Assembly: GCF_013213975.1 (NCBI RefSeq)
Contig: NZ_JABSST010000015.1
Location: 1 to 44,697, forward strand
From: Winogradskyella sp.
GTDB taxonomy: Bacteria > Bacteroidota > Bacteroidia > Flavobacteriales > Flavobacteriaceae
DNA length: 44,697 nt
Direction: 5' to 3'
A program made the position numbers and the translations under genes. Of the stretch, positions 1 to 8,773 are shown piece by piece. The notes under the pieces were generated by a model. That model saw only the letters and a list, made by a program, of their open reading frames with translations, had not been told where the DNA came from and ran no database searches. Position 1 is the stretch's first letter. Each line of letters opens with the position of its first letter.

Positions 1-902
1 ATAGAATCCTTTTATTCACTTTTGTTGCTGCCATCGGATGTGCGCAATCTAAAACCACCGGGTCATCTGAACCAGCAATGTTTGATGAAGATCAATTACT
101 CGAACACGCAAGGGTTCTTAGTTCTGATAGTTTTGAAGGAAGAGCAACAGGGGAACGCGGCAACGATTCTGCAAGGGCATATATCATAACCCAGTTTAAA
201 AAGCTAAAGGTTAATCCATTTAATGCTACTTATGAGCAAGTATTTTCTTTCGATAGAACAGGGGTTGCTTATGAAGCTAAAAATATCCTAGCTGAAATTC
301 GTGGAACAAAATTCCCTGATACATACATTGTAATAAGTGCACATCAAGATCACTTGGGTATAAGAAACGGTAAGATTTATAATGGTGCTGATGATAATGC
401 CTCTGGTGTATCTGCCTTATTTAGTATTGCAGAATACTTGATTGAGAACCCGCCAAATCATACGGTGATTTTTGCGTCGTTTGACGCCGAAGAATTAGGA
501 CTACAAGGATCGAAGTATTTTGTAGATAACATAGACAAAGAGAAGCTGCTTCTCAATATGAATATGGACATGATTAGCCGTAGTGCTAAGAATGAACTTT
601 ATGTTGTAGGAAGTCGATATCATAAATCACTGAAAAGGCATATAGAGGCTTTTAAAAATCCAACAGATTCTAAACTTTTAGTTGGACATGATGGTACTGA
701 CGGTAAACAGGATTGGACGCATTCCTCTGATCATGGCCCATTTTATAAAGCAGGCATTCCTTTTCTCTATTTTGGCAATGAGGATCATGAGGCTTACCAC
801 AGCCCAACAGATGATTTTAACGATATTACTCCTAAATTTTACATCAATGCCGTTCGTATAATTTTATCTATCTTCAACACCATAGATGTATCTGGCCTAT
901 AA
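1..902 (+). CDS. M28 family metallopeptidase, lipoprotein (5' end missing)
   Basis: Zinc-dependent exopeptidase of the M28 (aminopeptidase) family, probably anchored in the periplasm or outer membrane. The first ATG in the window (base 78) is not the real start. The same frame is open to base 3 and reads a hydrophobic stretch ending in AAIGC, a lipobox, about ten residues before a Ser/Thr/Gly linker, so the start codon lies just off the left edge. Visible M28 metal ligands and catalytic motifs are SAHQDHLG, NGADDNASG, DAEELGLQGS and, near the C-terminus, an H-E-A-Y-H-S-P-T-D-D segment. The stop overlaps the start of the next gene by one base (TAATG), suggesting coupled translation. The family is certain; the substrate is unknown. 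Confidence 0.93.
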   Translation, partial: RILLFTFVAAIGCAQSKTTGSSEPAMFDEDQLLEHARVLSSDSFEGRATGERGNDSARAYIITQFKKLKVNPFNATYEQVFSFDRTGVAYEAKNILAEIRGTKFPDTYIVISAHQDHLGIRNGKIYNGADDNASGVSALFSIAEYLIENPPNHTVIFASFDAEELGLQGSKYFVDNIDKEKLLLNMNMDMISRSAKNELYVVGSRYHKSLKRHIEAFKNPTDSKLLVGHDGTDGKQDWTHSSDHGPFYKAGIPFLYFGNEDHEAYHSPTDDFNDITPKFYINAVRIILSIFNTIDVSGL

Positions 903-2683
903 TGAACATAATGCAACAAACAATATCATTTTATAAAGCACAACATACGCATCACCAATCAACTTCTAAAGCTATTTTTAAGAAGATGGGATGGTATAGT
1001 GCATTAAGACTTCTAGTATTTGGTGTTACTATTTTTGGGATTTACCTGACCTTCTCTAACTGGAAACTCGCTTTTATTATTGGCATTTTTGGTAGTGGTA
1101 CGTTTTTGTATTTATTGTCTCAGTATACAGACCTCAAACAAAGCAGAGCCTTACACAAACGTTTAGCAAAGCTCAATGAAGAAGAACTCGAAATCGCTAC
1201 AGGTAATTTTCACCATAGATATGATGGTAGTCAATTTCATAATCCTAAGCATGCTTATAGTCTAGATATAGATTTATTTGGGAGAGGGTCCTTTTTTCAG
1301 TACATCAATAGAACTAGCATCCAAGAAGGTACGCAATCGCTGGTCTCAATTTTATTGGCCAATGATATATTAAATATAAAAACACGTCAAGAGGCCATTA
1401 AAGAATTGGCATCTATACCTAAGTGGAGGCAACATTATTCAGGTATTGCTAGAGGAGTAGAAGTTGAGCATTCTGCGAGATCAATTATTAAGTGGTTAAA
1501 AGCGTATCAGCCATTTTTAAAAACAAGATTGTATTGGTTAACTATTGTATTTAGTGTAGCTTCAGTGAGTCTCATTACTTTAGGAATCACTGAAATTATT
1601 CCAATAAAGTATGTAGGATATTGGTTAATCTTGGGCCTAATAATTACTGGTAAATTCTTAAAACAAATTAATAAAGTTGCTCAAATTACGGAAAAAGCTA
1701 AAGATACATTTAGACAATATGCCTTATTATTAAAACAGATAGAAGACACTAATTTTGAGTCAGATTTATTGCGGCAAAATCAAGAAAAAATAAAGTCTGA
1801 GAACCTAAAAGCATCTCAAATTTTCTCAAAGTTTTCAAAGGCATTAGATGCATTAGATAATAGAAATAACTTAATATCAGCCATCTTTGGAAATGGCTTT
1901 TTGCTTTGGGATCTTAGACAGACTTATCATATTGAGCAATGGATCATTACTTATGCAGATAAAGTTGAGGATTGGTTTGAGGTTGTTACTTTTTTTGATG
2001 CCTTCAATAGTTTGGGTAATTATGCATTTAACCACCAAAACTTCACTTATCCTCAAATTGTACATAATGGAAATACGCTCTCAGCTAAAGCCTTAGGACA
2101 TCCACTGCTTAATCCGCAAAAACGAATAGATAGTGATTTAGACATTCAGAAACAGCAATTCTTTATAGTTACAGGTGCAAATATGGCTGGTAAGAGTACT
2201 TTTTTAAGAACTGTAGCTTTACATATTGTTATGGCTAATGTTGGGCTACCAATTTGTTCTAAGGAAAGTATTTACAATCCAATCAAGCTAATCACGAGCA
2301 TGCGTACAACAGATTCCTTAACTGATGACAGTTCTTATTTCTTTAGTGAGCTCACACGTTTAAAGTTTGTGGTGGACACTATCGAAAAGGATAGCAACTA
2401 TTTTGTGATATTAGACGAAATTTTAAAAGGAACCAATAGTACGGATAAAGCTATAGGTTCAAGAAAATTTGTAGAGAAACTTGTTCATCTCAATGCTACT
2501 GGCATTATCGCAACTCATGATCTAAGCCTCACGGAAATAGAGAAGCAACTCGATAAGGTTAAAAATTATTTCTTTGATGCTGAAATTAAAAATGACGAGC
2601 TCTTCTTTGACTATAAACTAAAAGAAGGAATTTGCCAAAATATGAACGCTAGCTTCTTATTAAAGAAAATGCATATTGTGTAA
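902..2683 (+). CDS. Membrane-anchored MutS-like ATPase
   Basis: 593 residues. The C-terminal third is a MutS-type ABC ATPase (MutS domain V): Walker A TGANMAGKST at about residues 424-433, a DDSSYFFSEL segment, Walker B VILDEILKGTNS at about 502-513, and the switch motif ATHDLS near 536. The mismatch-recognition and connector domains of true MutS are absent. Instead there are hydrophobic, probably membrane-spanning stretches at about residues 31-76 and 209-250, followed by a helical core region. It therefore belongs to the short membrane-bound MutS-related group common in Bacteroidota and is not the mismatch repair MutS. The role is unknown; DNA binding is not shown by the sequence. It overlaps the M28 peptidase gene by one base, so the two are probably co-translated, and a terminator follows at 2690. 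Confidence 0.88.
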   Translation: MNIMQQTISFYKAQHTHHQSTSKAIFKKMGWYSALRLLVFGVTIFGIYLTFSNWKLAFIIGIFGSGTFLYLLSQYTDLKQSRALHKRLAKLNEEELEIATGNFHHRYDGSQFHNPKHAYSLDIDLFGRGSFFQYINRTSIQEGTQSLVSILLANDILNIKTRQEAIKELASIPKWRQHYSGIARGVEVEHSARSIIKWLKAYQPFLKTRLYWLTIVFSVASVSLITLGITEIIPIKYVGYWLILGLIITGKFLKQINKVAQITEKAKDTFRQYALLLKQIEDTNFESDLLRQNQEKIKSENLKASQIFSKFSKALDALDNRNNLISAIFGNGFLLWDLRQTYHIEQWIITYADKVEDWFEVVTFFDAFNSLGNYAFNHQNFTYPQIVHNGNTLSAKALGHPLLNPQKRIDSDLDIQKQQFFIVTGANMAGKSTFLRTVALHIVMANVGLPICSKESIYNPIKLITSMRTTDSLTDDSSYFFSELTRLKFVVDTIEKDSNYFVILDEILKGTNSTDKAIGSRKFVEKLVHLNATGIIATHDLSLTEIEKQLDKVKNYFFDAEIKNDELFFDYKLKEGICQNMNASFLLKKMHIV

Positions 2684-2689
2684 ATAAAA

Positions 2690-2723
2690 AAACCCTCTCT
2701 AAATAGAAAGGGTTTAATTTTTT
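2690..2723. terminator. Bidirectional intrinsic terminator between the MutS-like gene and rpmA
   Basis: Inverted repeat with arms AAACCCTCTCT (2690-2700) and AGAAAGGGTTT (2705-2715), four-base loop, one G-U type mismatch. A run of T follows on the plus strand and a run of A precedes it, so it can stop transcription from both convergent units. Confidence 0.85.
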
Positions 2724-2736
2724 TAAGAAAGGTTTC

Positions 2737-2997
2737 TTAAGCTTCAAATGGTGCTATAGAAACATAAGATTTATTATCTTTCTTTTTCGTAAATTGTACG
2801 ATACCATCAACTTTAGCATGTAAAGTGTGGTCTTTTCCTTGGTATACGTTTTCACCTGGGTGATGAGTATTACCTCTTTGTCTTACGATGATGTTCCCAG
2901 CAACAGCAGCTTGTCCACCAAAAATCTTAACACCTAAGCGTTTCGATTCTGATTCTCTACCGTTTTTAGAACTACCAACTCCTTTTTTATGAGCCAT
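2737..2997 (-). CDS. rpmA: 50S ribosomal protein L27
   Basis: 86 residues, the usual length for bL27. The N-terminus [20 protein letters not shown] is characteristic, with the conserved [16 protein letters not shown] and [16 protein letters not shown] segments. There is no N-terminal pre-sequence of the kind cleaved in Firmicutes. The N-terminal arm reaches the peptidyl transferase centre in the assembled ribosome. It lies 15 bases downstream of rplU and is co-transcribed with it, as in most bacteria. Confidence 0.98.
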   Translation of the reverse strand: MAHKKGVGSSKNGRESESKRLGVKIFGGQAAVAGNIIVRQRGNTHHPGENVYQGKDHTLHAKVDGIVQFTKKKDNKSYVSIAPFEA

Positions 2998-3012
2998 TGT
3001 TTTTGGTTTTTA

Positions 3013-3612
3013 TTATTTACTTTTTAATGCTTTAAATCTATCGATGTTAGCAATTATTGCGTCATCTACTTCTTCATGAGTTAGGATTTTTTTCCCTAAC
3101 TTTTCTTTAGTTTCAACACCTAATTCTGTTAATGCTTTTCTATTAGCTATAGATTGAGATAATCCATTTTTCTTCAAGTGATAGTTCAGCTCGTGATCCT
3201 CACCAAAGTTAACCGTAGCTCTATCAGAGTTCGGATTTGCACTAGATGTTTTAGGTTCAGCTTTTTTAGTTTCTTTCTTAGGTGCAGCTTGCTTTGCTCC
3301 AGAAGCAGTAATACCTTCAATTACAATTTCAGTTAAAGCTTGTCTGTGTCCATTTTTTACACGGTAACCTTTACGTCTTTTCTTCTTGAAAACAATTACC
3401 TTGTCACCCTTAAGGTGTTTTAAGACTTTTGCACTTACTTGTGCTCCGTCTATAGCTGGGGCGCCTAAAGTAATGTCTTTACCATTTCCTATTAAAAGAA
3501 CGTTATCGAAAGAAACTTTCTTACCTTCTTCGGTAGATAAACGGTTAACAAAAACTTTCTGGTCTTTTTCAACTTTAAATTGATGCCCTGCTATCTCTAC
3601 AATTGCGTACAT
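3013..3612 (-). CDS. rplU: 50S ribosomal protein L21 with long C-terminal extension
   Basis: Residues 1 to about 104 are a standard bL21: MYAIVEIAGHQFKVEKDQ at the start, then the FKKKRRKGYRVKNGHRQ rRNA-binding segment. The canonical protein ends there, but this one runs to 199 residues. After an Ala/Lys/Pro-rich linker (about 107-130) comes a predicted helical segment of about 60 residues containing LNYHLKKNGLSQ and THEEVDDAIIANIDRF. Frame and base composition are continuous with the L21 core, so I see no sign of a missed stop or frameshift. Extended L21 proteins occur in Bacteroidota, but I do not recognise this C-terminal domain. It is first in the rplU-rpmA operon, behind the promoter at 3672-3702. 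Confidence 0.97.
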   Translation of the reverse strand: MYAIVEIAGHQFKVEKDQKVFVNRLSTEEGKKVSFDNVLLIGNGKDITLGAPAIDGAQVSAKVLKHLKGDKVIVFKKKRRKGYRVKNGHRQALTEIVIEGITASGAKQAAPKKETKKAEPKTSSANPNSDRATVNFGEDHELNYHLKKNGLSQSIANRKALTELGVETKEKLGKKILTHEEVDDAIIANIDRFKALKSK

Positions 3613-3671
3613 AGCGTAACGTTTTTATTAGATTATTTATATCAAATTTTGCTTTTCTTAGAAAGCGGATG

Positions 3672-3702
3672 CAAATATACTTCTAAAATCGTAATATACA
3701 AA
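3672..3702 (-). promoter_or_regulatory. Promoter of rplU-rpmA (Bacteroidota type)
   Basis: On the minus strand TTTG (3699-3702) is followed after 19 bases by TATATTTG (3672-3679). This fits the Bacteroidota consensus TTTG, N19-21, TAnnTTTG exactly. The -7 element ends 59 bases before the L21 start codon. Confidence 0.75.
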
Positions 3703-3827
3703 CGTTTTGGGGCTTTTCGAGCGGCTATATTCTCTTCTTTTAAAATTTAATGCGGTTAAATCATTTTTAAAAAACTAGAATATAAAGTTTTCACATTTTG
3801 TTTAGTATTTCAAGGGAAAGGATTCCT

Positions 3828-3835
3828 TATTTTTG
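3828..3835 (+). promoter_or_regulatory. Probable -7 element for the M16 peptidase operon
   Basis: TATTTTTG matches TAnnTTTG and lies 75 bases before the first M16 start codon. No perfect TTTG occurs at the expected distance upstream, so the -33 element is weak or degenerate. The rest of the 3613-3910 intergenic stretch holds only the divergent rplU promoter. Confidence 0.45.
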
Positions 3836-3910
3836 CTAGGCCTATTGTAACAATACGCCAATAGCTAAGACAAACACTAAAACAAATTAAATTTTTAAAC
3901 ACTATTAATA

Positions 3911-5242
3911 ATGAAAAAAAGCTTATTTACTCTAGCTCTTTTGATGCTTGTTGGGTTTTATATCAATGCCCAACAAGTTGAATTTGAAGAGTTTGATTTA
4001 GACAATGGCTTGCATGTTATCCTACACCAAGATAATACAGCGCCAGTAGTAATTACATCTGTAATGTATGATGTAGGTGGTAAGGACTTAGGAGGAAAAG
4101 CAGAGACTGGTTTTAGAACAGGATTTGCTCACTTCTTTGAGCACCTATTATTCGAAGGATCTGAAAATATCGAGCGTGGTGAATTTATGAAGATTATTCC
4201 TGCTAATGGAGGTACTTTTAATGCCAATACATCGCAAGACAGAACCTATTACTATGAAATATTTCCTTCTAATAAGTTGGAGTTAGGCTTATGGTTAGAG
4301 TCGGAGCGTATGTTACACCCAGTTATTGACCAAGTAGGTGTAGATACACAAAACGAGGTTGTAAAGGAAGAAAAGCGTCAACGATACGATGCTCCTTATG
4401 GAAAACTTTTAGAAGTTATTGGCGAAAATTTATTTGAGGCGCATCCATACAAGTATCCAAATATTGGTTTTATGGAAGATCTTGACGCATCAACTTTAGA
4501 AGAATTTTATGCGTATTTTGACAAGTACTATTCTCCAAGTAATGCTGTATTAATTGTAGCCGGCGACATAGAGTCGGGCGAAACCAAAGAAATGGTTAAA
4601 AAATACTTTAACGCAGTTAAAAGAAGACCTGATTTTGTGCGAGATTTTCCTAAAGAAAAACCAATTACAGAAACTAAAAAAGTAACGGCTTATGATGCAA
4701 ATATTCAAATCCCAGCAATAATTGCCGCTTACAAATTACCAGGGCAAGCAGAAAGAGATGCTTATGTATTAGATATGATTTCTACTTATCTGAGTGGTGG
4801 TAAAAGTTCAGTACTTTACAAAAAGATTATCGATGAGCAAAAACAAGCATTAACAGTACAGGCAGTTAATCTTGGTCAAGTAGATCACAATATTTTTGCA
4901 TTGTTTGCCTTACCTCAGGGTGACGTATCGTTGGATACACTTTTGGAAGAAATGGACGAGGAGATTGCAAAAATGCAAACTGAATTAATTTCTGAGCGTG
5001 ATTACCAAAAATTATTGAATCAATATGAAAATCAATTCGTGAACTCAAATTCGAGTGTGGCTGGTATCGCTAATTCATTAGCGAGATATTACATGTTATA
5101 TGGTGATGTTAACCTAATTAATACACAATTAGATTTATATAGATCTATCACAAGAGAAGAAATAAGAGATGTGGCTAAGAAGTATTTAAGCCCAAATCAG
5201 AGAGTTGAAATTCAGTACTTACCTAAAAAAGATGAAGAATAA
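3911..5242 (+). CDS. M16 family zinc metallopeptidase (catalytic member of a pair)
   Basis: 443 residues with a Sec signal peptide ending around INAQQ, so it is periplasmic or exported. It carries the inverted zinc motif HFFEH at residues 74-78, and the distal Glu ligand lies in the EVVKEEKRQRYD segment (about 149-160). The C-terminal half is the second M16-type domain, with ALPQGD and the usual YYMLYGD region. In M16B systems an active protein of this size pairs with an inactive partner, and the next gene is such a partner. The two genes are almost contiguous and probably form one operon. The family is certain; the substrate is unknown, with degradation of peptides or misfolded exported proteins as the usual inference. 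Confidence 0.95.
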   Translation: MKKSLFTLALLMLVGFYINAQQVEFEEFDLDNGLHVILHQDNTAPVVITSVMYDVGGKDLGGKAETGFRTGFAHFFEHLLFEGSENIERGEFMKIIPANGGTFNANTSQDRTYYYEIFPSNKLELGLWLESERMLHPVIDQVGVDTQNEVVKEEKRQRYDAPYGKLLEVIGENLFEAHPYKYPNIGFMEDLDASTLEEFYAYFDKYYSPSNAVLIVAGDIESGETKEMVKKYFNAVKRRPDFVRDFPKEKPITETKKVTAYDANIQIPAIIAAYKLPGQAERDAYVLDMISTYLSGGKSSVLYKKIIDEQKQALTVQAVNLGQVDHNIFALFALPQGDVSLDTLLEEMDEEIAKMQTELISERDYQKLLNQYENQFVNSNSSVAGIANSLARYYMLYGDVNLINTQLDLYRSITREEIRDVAKKYLSPNQRVEIQYLPKKDEE

Positions 5243-5243
5243 G

Positions 5244-7310
5244 ATGAAGAATTTTAAAATAAAATTAGCTGTATTTATTGGTATTACGTTAATCACATTT
5301 AGTGCTAATGCCCAATTAGACAGGTCTAAAATGCCAGAACCAGGACCAGAACCAACTATTAATTTAGAAAAACCAACTGAATTTCAATTGAAGAATGGCA
5401 TTAACGTAATGGTTGTTGAGAATAACAAACTTCCAAGAGTGTCTTACCAATTATCAATTGATAATAAACCTTACAGAGAAGGAGATAAAGCAGGAGTTGC
5501 AAGTATCTTATCTGCTATGTTAGGAAATGGAACAACTTCTATATCTAAGAATGAGTTTAATGATGAAGTAGACTTTTTAGGCGCTAACATTAGCTTTGGT
5601 TCAAGTGGCGGTTTTGGTAGTGGATTAGTTAAATATTCAGATCGAATAGTTGAATTAATGGCAGATGCCACTATAAATCCGTTACTGATAGAAGAGGAGT
5701 TCCAAAAGGAAAAGGATAAGTTATTAGAGAATCTAAAAACTGACGAAAAAAGCTTAGATGCTGTGTCTGGCCGTGTTGGTGGTGCGCTTTCTTATGGAAA
5801 AGATCATGTTTTTGGAGAATATGTAACCGAAGAAACTGTTAATAATGTCACTTTTCAGGATGTTTTGGATTTGTACAAAATTCGTTTTGCTCCAAACAAT
5901 GCAGATATTGTTGTTGTAGGCGACATTGATGTAAAAACAGTTAAGAAGCAAATGAAAAAATATTTTGGAGTATGGGAAAAGGTTGATTTAGCTGACATGC
6001 CTGCACCAGAATTAACGGCGAATGCATCTGGCGCACAAATTAATTTTGTGGACATGCCAAATGCAACACAATCTGTTATAACAGTAACTAATAATGTAGA
6101 TCTTAAGCAAAGTGACGAAGATTATTTTGCAGCTTTAATGGCAAATAACATCCTTGGTGGTGGTGGTGAGGGTTATTTATTTAAAAACCTTCGTGAAGAT
6201 AAAGGTTACACTTATGGCGCTTATTCAAGATTAGGTGCGAGTAGATATGGTGTTTCGCGTTTTACTGCAAGTGCAAAAGTGCGTAATGCAGTGACAGATA
6301 GTGCAGTGGTAGAATTTTTAAAGGAGATTAAACGCATAAAGACTGAACCTGTAGAGGCATTAACCTTAAAGAATGCCAAAGCTAAATATGTAGGTAATTT
6401 TGTAATGGCTTTAGAAAGACCGCAGACAATTGCTAATTATGCGCTCAATATTAAACGTAACAAATTGCCAGAAGATTTTTATGCCAATTACCTTGATAAC
6501 ATAAATAAGGTATCTATTGAGGACGTTCAACGAGTTGCTAACAAATACTTTGATTTAGATAATGCCAGAGTTATTGTTGTTGGTAAAGGAAGTGACGTTT
6601 TAGATAATTTGGAGAAAGTAGGATTACCAATCAACTATTATGATGCTTATGCTAATGAGACGGATAAGCCAAATTACGACCTTGACGTACCAGAAGGTGT
6701 TGATGTAAGTACAGTGATCAATAAATATCTTGGAGCTGTTGGTGGAAAGTCTAAGATTGATGCTACAAAATCTATCTTAGTCTCTTATGAAGGATCGGCA
6801 ATGGGAGCTACAATTGTTAGTGAAGAAAAACGTATTGACGGAAAAGCATCACAGAGTATTTCTATGAACGGAAACGTTATGATGGCCGTTGTTATGACGA
6901 AAGACAAAGTAACAATGAATAAGAACCCATTACCAGAAAATATGGCCAATGACATGCAAACATTATCTGGGTTATTTCCTGAATTAAATATTTTGAATTC
7001 TGAAAAAGCTAAATTTACTGGCGTAGAAGCTGTTGATGGTAAAGATGCTTATAAGATCGAAATCCCAGGAGAGGTGATCACGCTAACGTATTTCTACGAT
7101 GTAGAATCTGGATTGAAAGTAAAAGAAATTCAAACGACGAACATGCAAGGTCAGACGCAGAGCCAAGAAACATTCTTGAAGGATTATCAGGAATTTGGAG
7201 GGTTAAAATTTCCTGGAGTTAGATCAGGAACACAAATGGGTCAGGTGATCGAATTCAAATTAAAAGAAGTTAAAATTGACGAAGGTGTGTCAGACGCTGA
7301 TTTCGATTAA
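5244..7310 (+). CDS. M16 family peptidase-like protein, probably non-catalytic partner
   Basis: About 688 residues. I place the start at the ATG at 5244, one base after the preceding stop. ATG 5232 and TTG 5205 are in frame but lie inside the upstream gene and would lengthen the N-terminus before the signal peptide (MKNFKIKLAVFIGIT...SANAQ). The region that would hold HxxEH reads GVASILSAMLGNG, so zinc ligands are missing and the protein is likely a structural or substrate-binding partner. It keeps the R/Y-type C-terminal M16 features (LREDKGYTYGAYSR). From about residue 490 onward there is an extra domain of about 200 residues (NKYLGAVGGKSKIDA...) with a lipoprotein-carrier-like look, often fused to M16 proteins in Bacteroidota. 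A strong terminator follows. Confidence 0.92.
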   Translation: MKNFKIKLAVFIGITLITFSANAQLDRSKMPEPGPEPTINLEKPTEFQLKNGINVMVVENNKLPRVSYQLSIDNKPYREGDKAGVASILSAMLGNGTTSISKNEFNDEVDFLGANISFGSSGGFGSGLVKYSDRIVELMADATINPLLIEEEFQKEKDKLLENLKTDEKSLDAVSGRVGGALSYGKDHVFGEYVTEETVNNVTFQDVLDLYKIRFAPNNADIVVVGDIDVKTVKKQMKKYFGVWEKVDLADMPAPELTANASGAQINFVDMPNATQSVITVTNNVDLKQSDEDYFAALMANNILGGGGEGYLFKNLREDKGYTYGAYSRLGASRYGVSRFTASAKVRNAVTDSAVVEFLKEIKRIKTEPVEALTLKNAKAKYVGNFVMALERPQTIANYALNIKRNKLPEDFYANYLDNINKVSIEDVQRVANKYFDLDNARVIVVGKGSDVLDNLEKVGLPINYYDAYANETDKPNYDLDVPEGVDVSTVINKYLGAVGGKSKIDATKSILVSYEGSAMGATIVSEEKRIDGKASQSISMNGNVMMAVVMTKDKVTMNKNPLPENMANDMQTLSGLFPELNILNSEKAKFTGVEAVDGKDAYKIEIPGEVITLTYFYDVESGLKVKEIQTTNMQGQTQSQETFLKDYQEFGGLKFPGVRSGTQMGQVIEFKLKEVKIDEGVSDADFD

Positions 7311-7334
7311 TTTTAATTCCCATAATATTAAAAG

Positions 7335-7361
7335 AACCGAAGCATTTGCTTCGGTTTTTTT
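7335..7361. terminator. Intrinsic terminator after the M16 pair
   Basis: Perfect nine-base stem AACCGAAGC (7335-7343) and GCTTCGGTT (7348-7356) with an ATTT loop, followed by a T run to 7361. An A-rich stretch on the other side is shorter, so it acts mainly on the plus strand, although it lies directly at the end of the convergent permease gene. Confidence 0.9.
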
Positions 7362-8238
7362 ATGCTCTTTTTTTATGTGATAGATATACACCAACAAGAA
7401 TTAGCAATGCTGCTAAGGCTTGTACTACACTAAAAGCTTCACCATCTAAAACTCCCCAAATCAAAGCGACTATAGGCATTATGTATGTTACGGAAGACGC
7501 AAAGACTGGTGTAGAAATCTGAACTAATTTATTAAAAATTACCTTAGCCATTGCAGTTCCAAAAACCGATAAGATTGTTACATACAACAAGGCATTAGGT
7601 AAATCTGGGTTATTTAGTCGCGAAGTCGTAAAGAAATCTGTGAATAAAAGAACAATTATAGCCGGTATTACTATAAACACATAGTTTCCCGCTGCAATTG
7701 CCAAAGGTTTAACATCTTGTAAGTAGCGCTTAATAATATTTACGTTTGTAGCATACATTAACGTTGATGCAATAACGAAACCAGCATATAAATAGTTTTG
7801 GTTAGGATTTAATTCAGAGCCTTTAAGAATGAGAATGGCAGTACCTATAAAACCAATGATGACTCCGAGAATCTGCCGTTTTGTTGATGCAATTTTAAAT
7901 ATTGCAAATCCTAATAATATGGTGTTTAAAGGTACTAAAGAGTTTAAAATTGAAGCTACAGCACTATCTATTTCGGTTTCTGCGATAGCAAAAAAGAAAG
8001 CAGGAATAAAGGACCCAAGTAACCCTGAAATAAATAGCCATTTCCATTTTGTTTTTGGAATCTGTTTGAGTTTAGGATATCCAACACCTAGAAGAATGAC
8101 ACCTGTTATTATGGTTCGAAGTGCTCCTAATTGGTAAGCAGTTAATCCAATGAGAGCCTTTTTAATTAGAATAAAAGAGCTTCCCCAAATTACAGATAAG
8201 ATAAACAGATATACCCATTTAATATTAGGGTTTTTCAT
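7360..8238 (-). CDS. DMT-superfamily (EamA) permease
   Basis: Ten predicted membrane helices with two EamA repeats; typical segments are WGSSFILIKKAL at the start, LNSLVPLNTILLG in the first half and FASSVTYIMPIVALIWG in the second. Members export or import metabolites such as amino acids, nucleotide precursors or drugs; the substrate cannot be read from the sequence. I choose the ATG at 8236-8238 (MKNPNIKWVYLF) because it begins just before the first helix. An upstream in-frame ATG at 8295 would add 19 residues unlike family N-termini. Between the two starts lies a seven-base inverted repeat (8253-8259 and 8266-8272), which fits better as untranslated DNA. Confidence 0.9.
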   Translation of the reverse strand: MKNPNIKWVYLFILSVIWGSSFILIKKALIGLTAYQLGALRTIITGVILLGVGYPKLKQIPKTKWKWLFISGLLGSFIPAFFFAIAETEIDSAVASILNSLVPLNTILLGFAIFKIASTKRQILGVIIGFIGTAILILKGSELNPNQNYLYAGFVIASTLMYATNVNIIKRYLQDVKPLAIAAGNYVFIVIPAIIVLLFTDFFTTSRLNNPDLPNALLYVTILSVFGTAMAKVIFNKLVQISTPVFASSVTYIMPIVALIWGVLDGEAFSVVQALAALLILVGVYLSHKKRA

Positions 8239-8334
8239 ACTAAGGCTTTCTAAACGAATCACAAAATTCGTTAATTCTTGCGTAAGAAAGCGCAATAATT
8301 ATTAGTTTTAGGCAAAATTTAATAGTTTAAATCA

Positions 8335-8718
8335 ATGAACACATTTAAGAGTTTATGTATTGTTGCAGTTTTAGCTTTGAGTTTTATAGCCTGTAAAGAT
8401 GAAGCAAAACCAGAAGTAAAAACAGTTGAGGTTGAGGTTAATGAAAAGGACGTTGCTCAAACATTAGAACCTAATGCTACATACGCAAAAGTAGAATTTG
8501 GAATTGATGGAATGACATGTGCTATGGGTTGTGCTAAGACCATTGAGAAAAAAATAGCCAAAATGGACGGGGTTAAATCTGCTAAGGTAGATTTTGATAA
8601 GCGCATCGCTAAAGTAGAGTATGATGAAGCCAAAGTAACTCCTATAATTTTAGAAAAAGCGGTAACCAGTGTCGCTGATGTTTATACAGTCAGAGACATG
8701 AAAAAGGTTCAAGACTAA
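8335..8718 (+). CDS. Heavy-metal-associated (HMA) domain lipoprotein
   Basis: 127 residues. A lipoprotein signal with lipobox FIAC puts the lipidated Cys at 20, then an acidic linker, then one HMA domain of about 65 residues (KVEFGIDGMTCAMGCAKTIEKKI...). The metal site is C62-A-M-G-C66, a CxxxC spacing, whereas the usual CopZ/ATPase site is CxxC. The loop methionine and second-shell Met suggest copper or another soft metal, but that is inference. It is a single gene with its own terminator, transcribed divergently from the permease. Likely roles are periplasmic metal capture or delivery. HMA lipoproteins with a similar motif are common in Flavobacteriaceae. Confidence 0.9.
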   Translation: MNTFKSLCIVAVLALSFIACKDEAKPEVKTVEVEVNEKDVAQTLEPNATYAKVEFGIDGMTCAMGCAKTIEKKIAKMDGVKSAKVDFDKRIAKVEYDEAKVTPIILEKAVTSVADVYTVRDMKKVQD

Positions 8719-8747
8719 TTTCGCTTTATAAAATTTAAAAGTTGAAG

Positions 8748-8773
8748 TGCTGTCTTTATGACGGCATTTTTTT
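8748..8773 (+). terminator. Intrinsic terminator after the HMA lipoprotein
   Basis: Stem TGCTGTC (8748-8754) and GACGGCA (8760-8766) with one G-U pair and a TTTAT loop, followed by seven T. The T run overlaps the stop codon of the convergent gene. Confidence 0.8.

Noticed and set aside
7335-7361. Possible riboswitch or attenuator from the perfect hairpins at 7335, 14771, 34693 and 36282
   Set aside because: Each lies just after a stop codon and ends in a T run, which is a plain intrinsic terminator.
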